A program made the translations under genes and the position numbers. Positions 7,800 to 17,408 of a DNA stretch of 64,000 nt are shown in pieces; position 1 is the first letter of the stretch, and the number at the start of each line of letters is the position of its first letter. Under the pieces are notes generated by a model. It did no database searches, had not been told where the DNA came from, and worked only from the letters and a program-made list of their open reading frames with translations. Source of the DNA: Pedobacter sp. Leaf41 (GTDB taxonomy: Bacteria > Bacteroidota > Bacteroidia > Sphingobacteriales > Sphingobacteriaceae); NCBI RefSeq assembly GCF_001422545.1, contig NZ_LMLE01000001.1, positions 125,373 through 189,372 of the forward strand. Direction: 5' to 3'.

Positions 7800-10272
7800 A
7801 GTCCTCTCCAACCAACTCCATTTCATCCATTGCCTTAATCAATCCATCCAATTTCTTCAACTGATTAAAAATCTCTGCATTAATTTCGGAAGACAATCCT
7901 TTTTTGGCAATTTCTAACTCGAGCGTTCTAAAGGCATTCGCTAAGTTTTTTGATCCCATTTGCGCTGTTCTTCCCGCAAGGCGATGAGCAATTAGCCTGC
8001 TTTTATCCTGATCGTTTTCATGGATATGATTTTTGAGCGATTCTGCATCGTCAATGCAATCTTTTTTAAAGCGTGTTAATATCTTTTCCAGCATCTGCTG
8101 ATCTCCGAAAGTCATTTTCTCAATAGAAGAAAAATCAAATTCAGCTTTTCCCTCTACAATTTTGGTTTTATCAAAAATGGAAAGCAAATCAACACTGCGG
8201 AAAGGTTTCATAATCAAACCATCAAAACCTTCACTCAAAACCATTTCACGTTCTTCGGGTAAAACCTGAGCAGTAATGGCATAAAACTTAACGGTATGAG
8301 GCAGTTTTTTCTTTAAGATATGGCAAAGCTCTATTCCTGTCATCTCGGGCAAACGCATATCAACCAGCACATATTTTAAGTCGTTAGGAGCATTTTCCTG
8401 TAAAATATCGGCAACGTGATTAAATCTTTGAAAGGGAATTTCATTTTTTTCAAAAATAAGGCCGCATAGATCCAGTATGAGTTGATCATCATCGATAACC
8501 CAAACTGTGCCTGGGTTCACGATTTTATAATTTTCTAAATCAACATGGGCTGTACGTTCCGAAGTTTCCAGATACGTTAAATAAATATTAAAAGTGGTGC
8601 CTGTTCCAGGCTTACTTTTTACATGAATTCTACCTCCCTGAGCTTCGATTAATGATTTTACAATTGGTAATCCTAAACCTGTGCCGGTTTGGTTCAGTAC
8701 ATATTGTTCTGGCGATTCGATTTGTTCGAACTCATTGAAAATTCTCGAGATGTCTTTTTCTTCAAATCCAATTCCGGTATCTTTGATCGCGAAATGAAAA
8801 TGCAAGTTATCGAGTTGTTTTTTGCATGATATTCGGAGGTTAATTTCTCCCTTCAAGGTGAACTTTACCGCATTTCCCAATAGATTAAAGAGGATCTGTT
8901 TGAGTCTAAAAGCATCGCCTTTAACAAAATCAACATCGCCTAAATCTAAATCTGTAATTAATTGGAGTGATTTTTTTTCTGCCAGAGGGCGAACCACCGA
9001 GGTCACCTCATCTACAATCTGTTTGGCGCTAAAAACCTGATTTTGGAAAGTAAACTCTCCGGAGACAATGCGGTTATAGTCAAGAACTTCGTTTACAATT
9101 TGCAGTAGGTGAATGGACGATTGATAAATGGCATCGATATCTTTTTTCTTTGGATGATCTTGCTCGGAAATAAGTTCGGCATAACCTAATATAGATTGTA
9201 AAGGCGTTCTAATTTCGTGGCTCATGTTTGATAGAAAACGCTGCTTTGCCTTTCCGTGATATTCCGCTTCATCTTTTGCCAGTTCAAGTGCTCGCCTGTA
9301 CCTGTTGCTTTTGGTAATGTCAGTCAAAATGAGATAAAGTAATATTACCGTAAGCAAAAAGAAAGCGATAATGATGGCCGTAATTTGTGTAATCCCGTCG
9401 TTAACCACTTCTTTTGCCTGGATTCCGTTTAAATCTATTTGAGCCACCGCCTGGCCTTCAACTTCCCTTAAAATTTGAAGCATTTGATTGGTTAAAGCGT
9501 TGCTTGCATTTGATAATTCGGCTTCCCGTTTTAAAAACTTCTGACTTTTCTGACGTTGTTCTTGCTCAATATTTTTAAGCGAACCCGTCATACTTTTCAT
9601 AATACTATCTTCCGCTTTGGCGTTTAACGTATCACGTCGAACTTTAAATTCTTCATTGATAATTTTATAAACATCTGATTTCTTTTTCCCGAAAAGCTTA
9701 CTCAGAAAACCTCTCGATTTTTCTTCTTCCTGCGGTGCAACGGTAGTGGTAGAAGTAGTAGTTTCGGTAGTTAAAACTGCGCTGTCAGTTTGCATTGCCC
9801 GTGAGGCTACAAGCTCATTCAATTTTTTTACTTCGTTTGAGAACGACTTGGTATTTACCAGCGTTTCGCGAACTTGTAGATAGGATACGAACTGTTTATC
9901 GCGTTGCGCAAGTAAGTTTTTGATCGATTTTATCCTGGCCAGCTGGGCCGAATCATTCGCATAAAGTTTACGCAATGTGTCTAAGCTCGACCTTAGCTTT
10001 CTGGATTCTCTTAAGAAATTATAGTTACCTTGTTTGTTAAAAGCCTCATCCCGCTGAAGCTGATCAAGCCTTGCTATTTTATGCGAAAGATCATTTACAA
10101 TCCTCAGGCGATCATTCGGAGCCGAAATTTCTTCAACGGTATTGAGCATTCGCGTAAAAGCAAACTTGCTTATACCCCAAGCCAAAAGCAGTGCAAAACA
10201 GGCGAATAAAAACCCAATAATTACTTTACTTTTAATTGCCCTAAAGAAACGTTTCTGTATAACGGCTGCCAT
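7798..10272 (-). CDS. Hybrid sensor histidine kinase with receiver and HPt domains
   Basis: This 824-residue inner-membrane phosphorelay protein has a transmembrane helix at about 17-37, a long (~260-residue) largely helical sensor region with a Thr-rich stretch and basic patch in its middle, and a second membrane helix near 297-317. The transmitter follows: HisKA with RFLSNMSHEIRTPLQSILGY (phospho-His near 350) and HATPase_c with DTGIGFEEKD and GTGLGLPIV. Then come a receiver (VIDDDQLILDL; phospho-Asp in LVDMRLPEMTG) and a C-terminal HPt with LIAHRLAGRTAQMGS. It therefore carries a complete His-Asp-His relay, whose likely acceptor is the convergent NtrC-type regulator. What it senses is unknown. 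Confidence 0.93.
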   Translation of the reverse strand: MAAVIQKRFFRAIKSKVIIGFLFACFALLLAWGISKFAFTRMLNTVEEISAPNDRLRIVNDLSHKIARLDQLQRDEAFNKQGNYNFLRESRKLRSSLDTLRKLYANDSAQLARIKSIKNLLAQRDKQFVSYLQVRETLVNTKSFSNEVKKLNELVASRAMQTDSAVLTTETTTSTTTVAPQEEEKSRGFLSKLFGKKKSDVYKIINEEFKVRRDTLNAKAEDSIMKSMTGSLKNIEQEQRQKSQKFLKREAELSNASNALTNQMLQILREVEGQAVAQIDLNGIQAKEVVNDGITQITAIIIAFFLLTVILLYLILTDITKSNRYRRALELAKDEAEYHGKAKQRFLSNMSHEIRTPLQSILGYAELISEQDHPKKKDIDAIYQSSIHLLQIVNEVLDYNRIVSGEFTFQNQVFSAKQIVDEVTSVVRPLAEKKSLQLITDLDLGDVDFVKGDAFRLKQILFNLLGNAVKFTLKGEINLRISCKKQLDNLHFHFAIKDTGIGFEEKDISRIFNEFEQIESPEQYVLNQTGTGLGLPIVKSLIEAQGGRIHVKSKPGTGTTFNIYLTYLETSERTAHVDLENYKIVNPGTVWVIDDDQLILDLCGLIFEKNEIPFQRFNHVADILQENAPNDLKYVLVDMRLPEMTGIELCHILKKKLPHTVKFYAITAQVLPEEREMVLSEGFDGLIMKPFRSVDLLSIFDKTKIVEGKAEFDFSSIEKMTFGDQQMLEKILTRFKKDCIDDAESLKNHIHENDQDKSRLIAHRLAGRTAQMGSKNLANAFRTLELEIAKKGLSSEINAEIFNQLKKLDGLIKAMDEMELVGED

Positions 10273-10446
10273 TAATTTGAACTTTATCTTTTACTATAAC
10301 GGAAATTTTTGCTAAAAGACATCATAACTTTATAATACAAATAATATACCAAGGAAGTTTGATGTTGAACGGCAGATTTTAAATTATCTGTTTGCCTGAT
10401 CTTTTATCCGCTACAATTTTTTTACTTTTATCCGAGGCCAAAAACA

Positions 10447-11136
10447 ATGAACCGCATCGATCGTCTTTTCGGAATTTTAACTTTACTTCAGTCGAAGAAA
10501 TACATTTCAGCAGACAAGATTTCTGAACGATTTGGAATTAGTGTGCGTACGGTTTACCGCGATGTCAAGGCATTACAGGAGCAGGGAATTCCGGTTGGTT
10601 TTGAACAACCGAAGGGTTATTTTCTGGTTCAAGGCTACTTTTTACCCCCGATTTCATTTAATATGGATGAAGCCAATGCATTGCTATTGGTAGAAAGTCT
10701 GGTTAATGGTTTTGCAGATAACTCCATCCGTACACATTATTCTGCAGCGTTAACAAAGGTTAAAGCCGTTTTAAAATACAATCAGAAAGAGAAACTCGAA
10801 GCAATGAATGCGCATATCAAGCTTCAGGTGCCCGAGCGTATGAAATTTAATTATGAATATCTTTCGCTCATTCAAACCGCTATTTCTGAAAAACGAATGG
10901 TTGCTTTAGAGTATAGCAATGCAAAAGAAGAAAAAAGCAAAAGGGAAGTAGAGCCGATCGGTTTGATTTTTTATGCCTTTAGCTGGCATTTAATAGCGTG
11001 GTGCCATGTTAGAAACCAATATCGCGATTTTAGTGTAACCCGAATTGTGAGTTTAAATATCCTCGATAAATCTTTTTGCAAAACCAACCACATGCCGTTA
11101 AACGATTACATGAGCACGCTGCCCGTTAATTATTAA
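10447..11136 (+). CDS. WYL-domain transcriptional regulator (YafY/DeoR-like)
   Basis: This is a 229-residue predicted DNA-binding regulator. The N-terminal winged helix-turn-helix (residues 1-60) reads RIDRLFGILTLLQSKKYISA followed by ISERFGISVRTVYRDVKALQ. The C-terminal half is a WYL-type ligand-binding domain (VALEYSNAKEEK; EPIGLIFYAFSWHLIAWCHV; YRDFSVTRI). WYL proteins sense small molecules or nucleic-acid ligands and often act on adjacent genes. The next gene starts 59 nt downstream on the same strand, so it might control the SpoIIM-MoxR operon, but no operator was identified. It is shorter than typical 300-residue WYL regulators because it lacks the C-terminal WCX extension. Confidence 0.88.
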   Translation: MNRIDRLFGILTLLQSKKYISADKISERFGISVRTVYRDVKALQEQGIPVGFEQPKGYFLVQGYFLPPISFNMDEANALLLVESLVNGFADNSIRTHYSAALTKVKAVLKYNQKEKLEAMNAHIKLQVPERMKFNYEYLSLIQTAISEKRMVALEYSNAKEEKSKREVEPIGLIFYAFSWHLIAWCHVRNQYRDFSVTRIVSLNILDKSFCKTNHMPLNDYMSTLPVNY

Positions 11137-11195
11137 TCGTTTTTTATATCCATAAAAATTTAGCTATTTTAAGCCACTATTTGGTTACGCCTTAC

Positions 11196-12158
11196 ATGAG
11201 AGAAGCTTTATTTGTTAAACAAAATTCGGAAAAATGGCAGCATTATGAAAGTGTGAGGCAGGCAAACCCTGATGAAGTTGCAAATCAGTTTATCGAAATC
11301 ACCAACGATTTAGCTTATGCCAAAACTTTTTATCCGAACTCCAAAACTACAGCCTATTTAAATGGGTTAGCTTCTAAGCTGCATCAGGCAGTTTATAAAA
11401 ACAAAAAAGAAAAATCGAACCGCTTTATTCATTTCTGGAAAACAGAACTTCCGGTTTTATTTTTTGAGCACCGTAAGCAAATTTATTACGCACTTATATT
11501 TTTTTTAGTCTCCTGCGCAATCGGCGCTTTATCGGCCAAATATGACGATACATTTGTGCGCCTGATTATGGGCGATGATTATGTAAACATGACCAATGAA
11601 AATATTGCAAAAGGAGATCCCTTCGGCGTTTACAAGCAATCGAATGAATTTTTAATGTTTACTCAAATTGGGCTTAACAATATTTATGTAGCCTTATATA
11701 CCTTCGTTTTAGGCATCATATTTTCTTTTGGATCAATCGTTTCGCTATTTAGAAACGGAGTGATGTTGGGTTCCTTCCAATATTTCTTTTTTAGTAAAGG
11801 CCTGGGCTTGCAATCTGTATTGGTGATCTGGATTCATGGCACTTTAGAAATTTCGGCTATTGTTTTAGCCGGTGCTGCAGGCCTGGTATTGGGCAACAGT
11901 TTTCTATTCCCGAAAACTTATACCCGAATGGAATCGGTAATTAAAGGCGCAAAAGATGGCTTGAAGATGGTGCTGGGCTTAGTTCCCATCTTTATTGTAG
12001 CGGCCTTTTTAGAAAGCTTTGTTACTCGCCACACCGAAATGCCCATCTATTTAAGTGTATTCATTTTAACAATGTCTGCCATATTTATCATTTGGTACGT
12101 CTTTATATATCCAGTAAAAATTATTAAGAAGCTTAGTTATAATGATAGGGAAAATTGA
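11196..12158 (+). CDS. SpoIIM-family (stage II sporulation protein M-like) membrane protein
   Basis: This is a 320-residue membrane protein. The soluble N-terminal ~95 residues are charged, followed by about five hydrophobic segments (from IYYALIFFLVSCAIGAL onward) with the family pattern around QIGLNNIYVALYTFVLGI and WIHGTLEISAIVLAGAAGLVLG. Despite the name, non-sporulating bacteria carry it next to MoxR ATPase and DUF58 genes, as here. The ATG at 11196 is preferred over a TTG 15 nt upstream. It heads a run of six same-strand genes, five of them overlapping or abutting. Its biochemical role is not established. Confidence 0.88.
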   Translation: MREALFVKQNSEKWQHYESVRQANPDEVANQFIEITNDLAYAKTFYPNSKTTAYLNGLASKLHQAVYKNKKEKSNRFIHFWKTELPVLFFEHRKQIYYALIFFLVSCAIGALSAKYDDTFVRLIMGDDYVNMTNENIAKGDPFGVYKQSNEFLMFTQIGLNNIYVALYTFVLGIIFSFGSIVSLFRNGVMLGSFQYFFFSKGLGLQSVLVIWIHGTLEISAIVLAGAAGLVLGNSFLFPKTYTRMESVIKGAKDGLKMVLGLVPIFIVAAFLESFVTRHTEMPIYLSVFILTMSAIFIIWYVFIYPVKIIKKLSYNDREN

Positions 12159-13026
12159 ATTCAAAAAACGGAGAGATTTTGGGCAGGTGATAAATGATAC
12201 ATTCACATTTATGCGCCAAAATTTTAAGCCACTATTAAAAACTTATTTCACCTTTTGTGGATTGTTCGTTTTAGCAAGCATGTCATCAATGCTGGTTTAC
12301 CAATATAAAATGGTAAACATGATCAATACAGTCGGTAGTGACAAAAGCTCAGGAGGCTTTTCGTTTGGCAATATCTACGGTTTAGAATATTTTTTGTCGC
12401 TGCTTTTTTCATTGGCAACTTATGCCAGTATGACCGTGGCCATCTTATCCTACATCGCCCTATATGTTCAAAAAGGCAATCAAATTCCTACCATGGAAGA
12501 AGTTTGGGGGTACTTTAAATATTACTTTTTCCGAATCTTTGGCAGTTCTATCGTATTGATACTGATGGTGTTTATTGGATTTATTTTTTGCTTAATACCA
12601 GGCTTTTATTTGTTCCCATTTGTAGCCATGATGTTTCCCATTATGGTGATTGAAAATGGAACTTTTGGCTATTCTTTTAGCAGAAGTTTTACAATGATTA
12701 AGGATAACTTTTGGGTAACTTTTGGAACATTAATCATCGTTTGGATAATCGTTTACGCATGTATGAGTATGGTGGTTTTACCCACTACATTATTCAATAT
12801 GATAGGCATGTTTACCAGCAAAAACCCTCAAATGTCTTTGACTTTGAGTATGATCACAACCGTTTTGCAGTCGCTCTGCCAGGCATTTACCATTATTCCT
12901 ATTATTACGATTTCACTATCGTACTTTAGTTTGTTAGAGCAGAAAGAAAATACAGGGTTAATGGAGCGCATTACAAACTTTGGCAACACAAACAAAACAA
13001 TCGATACGCGACCAGAAGAATACTAA
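12142..13026 (+). CDS. Polytopic membrane protein of the MoxR operon
   Basis: This is a 294-residue protein with about six hydrophobic segments and conserved-looking FRIFGSSIVLILMVFIGFI, LIPGFYLFPFVAMMFPIMVI and FGYSFSRSF motifs. These recall the glycerophosphodiesterase-membrane-domain/DUF4013-like family of putative channel or scaffold proteins. The start overlaps the SpoIIM-like gene by 17 nt, indicating translational coupling. In related operons a protein of this type accompanies SpoIIM and DUF4129. Function unknown. Confidence 0.75.
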   Translation: MIGKIEFKKRRDFGQVINDTFTFMRQNFKPLLKTYFTFCGLFVLASMSSMLVYQYKMVNMINTVGSDKSSGGFSFGNIYGLEYFLSLLFSLATYASMTVAILSYIALYVQKGNQIPTMEEVWGYFKYYFFRIFGSSIVLILMVFIGFIFCLIPGFYLFPFVAMMFPIMVIENGTFGYSFSRSFTMIKDNFWVTFGTLIIVWIIVYACMSMVVLPTTLFNMIGMFTSKNPQMSLTLSMITTVLQSLCQAFTIIPIITISLSYFSLLEQKENTGLMERITNFGNTNKTIDTRPEEY

Positions 13027-13027
13027 A

Positions 13028-13759
13028 ATGCCGAAGTCCATTATCAAATATCTTCTTCCGTTTTTACTGTTTTTGTTCGCTGTAAATTGTGATGCACAAA
13101 TTGTTGTAAAGCCGAAGCAGGCAAAACCTGTTATGCAATTGGATAGCAGCAAAATTACGCCTGCAAAATTTGATAAGGAGGCAATTAGTAATTACAAAGA
13201 TCAAAAGGAGTTTCAGTACGATGAACTTCAAGTGAGGCAACTTTCCTTGTGGGATAGATTCTGGATGTGGTTTTGGAATATAATTGGCCGATTATTTTCA
13301 GGTGCTGCAACAAATCCGCTATCGCGATATTTCTTTATTGGATTAGGTGTGGCAGTAGTAGTATACGTTCTTATAAAAGCGATTGGTACCGAAAATATTT
13401 TTAGTAAAAAATCAAAGGAAACTGTTTTGCCTTATGATGTGATTAACGAAAACATCCATGAGATTGATTTTGATCAGGAATTACAAAGATTAATAAGCGA
13501 AAGAAAATATCGATTAGCCGTACGCTTACTTTATTTAAAAGCCTTAAAAAAACTAAGCGATGCTGAAATTATTCAATGGCAACCCGATAAAACGAATTAC
13601 AATTACCTGATGGAAATTAGTAAGCCCGAGTTAAAGGAAGATTTTAGCAGGCTTACCCTTCAGTTTGATTATATCTGGTATGGCGATTTCCCTATCGATG
13701 AAAATAAATTTGAGCCCATAAACCAATCATTTAACCAGTTCAACGGAAAAATTAAATGA
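13028..13759 (+). CDS. DUF4129 domain protein
   Basis: This is a 243-residue protein with an N-terminal signal sequence (MPKSIIKYLLPFLLFLFAVNCDAQ), a periplasmic stretch, one membrane helix around YFFIGLGVAVVVYVLIKAI, and a cytoplasmic C-terminal DUF4129-type helical region (LQRLISERKYRLAVRLLYLKALKKL ... YIWYGDFPID). The ATG at 13028 is chosen because it yields the signal peptide and lies one nt after the preceding stop; the frame is open upstream only through a TTG inside the previous gene. DUF4129 proteins occur with MoxR/DUF58 modules and are thought to sit in the same envelope complex. Confidence 0.85.
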   Translation: MPKSIIKYLLPFLLFLFAVNCDAQIVVKPKQAKPVMQLDSSKITPAKFDKEAISNYKDQKEFQYDELQVRQLSLWDRFWMWFWNIIGRLFSGAATNPLSRYFFIGLGVAVVVYVLIKAIGTENIFSKKSKETVLPYDVINENIHEIDFDQELQRLISERKYRLAVRLLYLKALKKLSDAEIIQWQPDKTNYNYLMEISKPELKEDFSRLTLQFDYIWYGDFPIDENKFEPINQSFNQFNGKIK

Positions 13760-14946
13760 GAAGTTATAAAATTTATTTAGGTATTGGCATTGTATTAATT
13801 TTGCTGTATCTGGTCGCCCAATATAATAAACCCACACCCACAAACTGGGCACCAACTTATTTAGCTACAGATAAAATTCCTTATGGCACTTTTATCATTA
13901 GAGATAGAATTAAGGATATTCTTCCAAAGGCAAAAATTCAGGAATCGAAACGACCGGTTTACAATACCTTAAAAAATCAAAACTTTAATAACGCCACTTA
14001 CTTTTTGATCGCTCAGAAGATCGATGTTTCTAAAACTGATTTCGATCAGATGAAAAAGTTTATGCAAGCGGGAAATAAGATATTTATCGCCAGTTATGAT
14101 TTCGGGAAGCTTGAAAAAGAATTGAAAATCGAAACCTCCTCTACGATGTCGGCAGATCGGCCTTCGCTAAATTTTACCAATCCAAGTTTAAAAACTGATG
14201 CCAACTATGGTTTCGAAAGAGGAATTGGAACACAGTATTTTAGTAAGATCGATTTCAAAAAAGGTATCGTATTGGGGATAAATAATAATAAGCAACCCAA
14301 TTTTGTTAAATATAATTATGGCAAAGGTGCGCTTTTCCTAATTTCAGAGCCTGGTTTTTATACCAACTTTAATATGTTGGATAAATACGGTGCCGAATAT
14401 GCTGCGAAAACTTTAAGTTATATCCAGGCAAGTGATCAGATTATTTTTGATGATTACTTTTCGGCGCAAAAGAACGAAACAACGGACGTTTTGAGGGTGT
14501 TTTTTAAACATCCTGAACTTAAATGGGCTTACTATCTCACCATTTTTAGTTTGGTTATTTTTGTACTCTATGAAATTAAGCGCCGTCAGCGTATTATTCC
14601 CATTGCCGATCCTCTAAAAAATGCATCTGTTGAATATGCGCATGTTGTAGGCAGTGTATATTACCACGAACGAAATAACCTGGATATTGCCAAAAAGAAA
14701 ATTAATTACTTTATGGAATACTTGCGAACCAGGTACTTTCTTAAAACCAATGAGATTGGGTCAGATTTTGCCACACTTTTAATGGAAAAAACAGGCATCA
14801 ACGAGCCGTCGGCAAAAACATTAACCCGATATTTCATACAAATACCACAAATGAGCACTTTAAGTGATCAGGAACTAATCAATCTAAATCAAAGTATAGA
14901 ATTTTTTCATCAAAATACCCAAAGCCATGGAGCAGGAACAATTTAA
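13756..14946 (+). CDS. DUF4350 domain protein
   Basis: This is a 396-residue protein with an N-terminal membrane helix (IYLGIGIVLILLYLVAQY), an extracytoplasmic DUF4350 region (KIPYGTFIIRDRIKDILP ... YFLIAQKIDVSKTDFDQMKK ... GKGALFLISEPGFYTNFNML, resembling a glutamine-amidotransferase-like fold), a second helix near LKWAYYLTIFSLVIFVLYEI, and a cytoplasmic helical tail. It overlaps the DUF4129 gene by ATGA and the MoxR gene by 20 nt. This gene order is standard in Bacteroidota. Precise role unknown. Confidence 0.85.
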   Translation: MRSYKIYLGIGIVLILLYLVAQYNKPTPTNWAPTYLATDKIPYGTFIIRDRIKDILPKAKIQESKRPVYNTLKNQNFNNATYFLIAQKIDVSKTDFDQMKKFMQAGNKIFIASYDFGKLEKELKIETSSTMSADRPSLNFTNPSLKTDANYGFERGIGTQYFSKIDFKKGIVLGINNNKQPNFVKYNYGKGALFLISEPGFYTNFNMLDKYGAEYAAKTLSYIQASDQIIFDDYFSAQKNETTDVLRVFFKHPELKWAYYLTIFSLVIFVLYEIKRRQRIIPIADPLKNASVEYAHVVGSVYYHERNNLDIAKKKINYFMEYLRTRYFLKTNEIGSDFATLLMEKTGINEPSAKTLTRYFIQIPQMSTLSDQELINLNQSIEFFHQNTQSHGAGTI

Positions 14947-15904
14947 CCAACGGACAGATTTAAGCACTTTAACCGAAGCGGTAGCGAAAATTAGAAATGT
15001 GCTTGGAAATATTATCGTCGGACAGAAACAGGTTATCGATTTTTTAATTGTGGGCTTACTTGCCGATGGGCATATATTGATAGAAGGGGTTCCGGGAGTG
15101 GCCAAAACATTAAGTGCCAAATTACTGGCAAAATCAATCGATGCTCATTTTTCAAGAGTTCAGTTTACGCCAGATTTAATGCCTTCTGATGTTTTAGGAA
15201 CTCCAATTTTTAATACCAAAACAGGTGATTTTGAGTTTAGAAAAGGTCCTATTTTTGGAAATATTATTTTGGTTGATGAAATTAACCGCGCGCCAGCGAA
15301 AACACAATCTGCCTTATTTGAAGTAATGGAAGAGCGCCAGGTAACCATTGATGGGCAAACTTATCTTATGGACGAACCTTTTATGGTGTTGGCTACGCAA
15401 AACCCCATTGAGCAAGAAGGAACCTATCGTTTGCCAGAGGCGCAACTTGATCGGTTTTTATTCAAAATAGAAGTGAAATATCCTTCTTTGGAAGAAGAGA
15501 CCGCAATTTTAATGGCGCAACATTCTTTGGTGAATAAAACGCTGGCTAGCGATGTGAAGCCTGTTTTATCGGTTCAGCAAATACAGGCTGCGAGAGCAGT
15601 AATTAGAAGCCTTTTTGTGGAGCCAAAGCTTTTGGAATTCATTGCCAAGATTGTAAATGAAACCAGGAACAATTCGTCACTTTATTTGGGTGCCTCCCCA
15701 AGGGCATCATTAGCTATTGTGCATAGCGCAAAGGCCCTCGCCGCTATCAATAACCGCGATTTTGTTACTCCTGAAGATATCATTACCGTTGCCGTGCCTG
15801 TATTGGCGCATCGCATTTTGTTATCTCCTGAAAAGGAAATGGAAGGTTTAACTACGAGTGATATCGTGAATCAAATTATTAAAAAAATAGAAGTACCGAG
15901 GTAA
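14927..15904 (+). CDS. MoxR-family AAA+ ATPase
   Basis: This is a 325-residue cytosolic AAA+ ATPase with Walker A GVPGVAKT at 54-61, Walker B in ILVDEINRAPAKTQSALFEVMEE, sensor 1 in MVLATQNPIEQEGTY, the arginine-finger region LPEAQLDRFLF, and the C-terminal AAA lid (LYLGASPRASLAIVHSAKALA). MoxR ATPases act as chaperones that assemble or activate protein complexes, often with DUF58 and von Willebrand factor A proteins. It starts inside the DUF4350 gene, and the DUF58 gene follows 74 nt later. Identification is firm; the client complex is unknown. Confidence 0.95.
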   Translation: MEQEQFNQRTDLSTLTEAVAKIRNVLGNIIVGQKQVIDFLIVGLLADGHILIEGVPGVAKTLSAKLLAKSIDAHFSRVQFTPDLMPSDVLGTPIFNTKTGDFEFRKGPIFGNIILVDEINRAPAKTQSALFEVMEERQVTIDGQTYLMDEPFMVLATQNPIEQEGTYRLPEAQLDRFLFKIEVKYPSLEEETAILMAQHSLVNKTLASDVKPVLSVQQIQAARAVIRSLFVEPKLLEFIAKIVNETRNNSSLYLGASPRASLAIVHSAKALAAINNRDFVTPEDIITVAVPVLAHRILLSPEKEMEGLTTSDIVNQIIKKIEVPR

Positions 15905-15978
15905 GATTTTGTCCGAAGTCTTCAGTGAGGAGTTTAGGTTTAGAGCCAATAAATTAATCGTTTACAAATTCATAACAA

Positions 15979-17325
15979 TTGAAAAAATTCTTTCAGCTAT
16001 ATTATATCAATCTATTCCTTAATGATCGTTTGTTTGCGGCTTTAGGTTTGTGCGTAGTGCTCTTTTTGCTGAAATTTTTCTTCACTTGGCTTGGCGATAT
16101 CCCTGAAATTGTCACTGGCGTAATACTTATATTATTTTTCGTTGATGTTTTTATTCTTTATAGAATTCAGCAGGGGATTGAAGCGCAGAGATTTACTTCG
16201 AAACGCTTAAGCAATGGCGACGAAAATCCCGTTCAAATTGAAATTAAAAATCGTTATGGATTTAGTATAAATGCCAGGGTGATTGATGAAGTACCCTTTC
16301 AATTTCAGCTTCGCGATAAAGATTTCAGGCTCAATCTAAAGTCTGCAGACAGGAAGTCTATACACTACAATTTACGGCCAACAAAGCGTGGCGAATATGA
16401 GTTTGGTTTTATCAGGACTTACATCAGCTCTCCATTGGGTTTGGTTAGTCGACGATATAATTTCGATGGAGCAAAGGTGCTGCCCGTTTATCCTTCGTTT
16501 ATTAATCTTGGTCAGTATGAACTGATGGCCGTTTCTCGCCATTTGACAGAGCTAGGCATCAAAAGAATCCGAAAAATTGGAAATAGCAGTGAATTTGATC
16601 AGATCAAAAACTATGTGGGCGGCGATGATATTAGAACGATCAATTGGAAAGCAACAGCTAGAAAAGGTGGCTTAATGGTAAATACCTATACTGATGAAAG
16701 GTCACAAAATATATATAGCATTATCGATAAATCGCGGGTAATGCGTATGCCTTTTGAAGGATTGAGTTTGCTTGACTATGCCATTAACGCAACCGTTGCA
16801 CTCTCGAAAGTGGCTATGCTTAAAGAAGACAAGGCAGGTTTAATTACTATTTCGGAGCAGATTGGGTCTATTGTTCCGGCCGATCGGAAATCTGCCCAGC
16901 TGGCCAACATTATGAATGTGCTCTACAAGGAAAAAACCCGGTATTTAGAAAGCAATTTAGAAGCCTTGTATAGTAGCGTACGTGCTGTGATCAAACAGCG
17001 TGGTTTATTGGTTTTCTTTACCAATTTTGAAAGCCTTTCTGCTTTACAACGCCAATTGCCTTACCTCAAAAGAATTTCGAAATATCATTTGTTAGTGGTT
17101 GTGTTTTTTGAAAACACAGAGCTTAAATCGTTAAGTAGCGATCCAGCGAAAGATGTGGAAGGAATTTACCATAAAACCATAGCAGAAAAGTTTATTTATG
17201 AAAAGAAATTGATGGTTAAAGAATTAAGTAAACATGGAATTTTATCTATCCTAACTCCGCCTCAAAAACTAACCGTAAATGTAATTAATCGCTATTTGGC
17301 GTTGAAAGCACAACAGCGGATATAG
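15979..17325 (+). CDS. DUF58 domain protein, partner of MoxR
   Basis: This is a 448-residue protein with two N-terminal membrane helices (residues ~15-60), a periplasm-like beta region (IEIKNRYGFSINARVIDEVPFQF ... KRGEYEFGFIRTYISSPLGL) and the DUF58 signature around IKNYVGGDDIRTINWKATARKG, followed by a vWA-like domain containing TDERSQNIYSIIDKSRVMRM. The start must be the TTG at 15979: an in-frame TAA stands six nt upstream and no ATG occurs in the first 100 codons. It closes the SpoIIM-to-DUF58 operon. The genes downstream are on the other strand. Confidence 0.9.
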   Translation: MKKFFQLYYINLFLNDRLFAALGLCVVLFLLKFFFTWLGDIPEIVTGVILILFFVDVFILYRIQQGIEAQRFTSKRLSNGDENPVQIEIKNRYGFSINARVIDEVPFQFQLRDKDFRLNLKSADRKSIHYNLRPTKRGEYEFGFIRTYISSPLGLVSRRYNFDGAKVLPVYPSFINLGQYELMAVSRHLTELGIKRIRKIGNSSEFDQIKNYVGGDDIRTINWKATARKGGLMVNTYTDERSQNIYSIIDKSRVMRMPFEGLSLLDYAINATVALSKVAMLKEDKAGLITISEQIGSIVPADRKSAQLANIMNVLYKEKTRYLESNLEALYSSVRAVIKQRGLLVFFTNFESLSALQRQLPYLKRISKYHLLVVVFFENTELKSLSSDPAKDVEGIYHKTIAEKFIYEKKLMVKELSKHGILSILTPPQKLTVNVINRYLALKAQQRI

Positions 17326-17408
17326 TTCAAAGTCCTCAGTCGAGATTCTTGAGTTGATGTTGTAAAAAGACGACTCATGACTCATGACTAACGGCTGTCG
17401 ACTAAAAC

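Noticed and set aside
11196..17325. SpoIIM/MoxR/DUF58 operon as a novel system
   Set aside because: This gene order is widespread in Bacteroidota; although its function is poorly known, it is not newly described.
17326..17408. Direct repeats ACTCATGACTCATGACT
   Set aside because: Short, low-complexity and flanked by no other signal; not enough for a mobile-element end.
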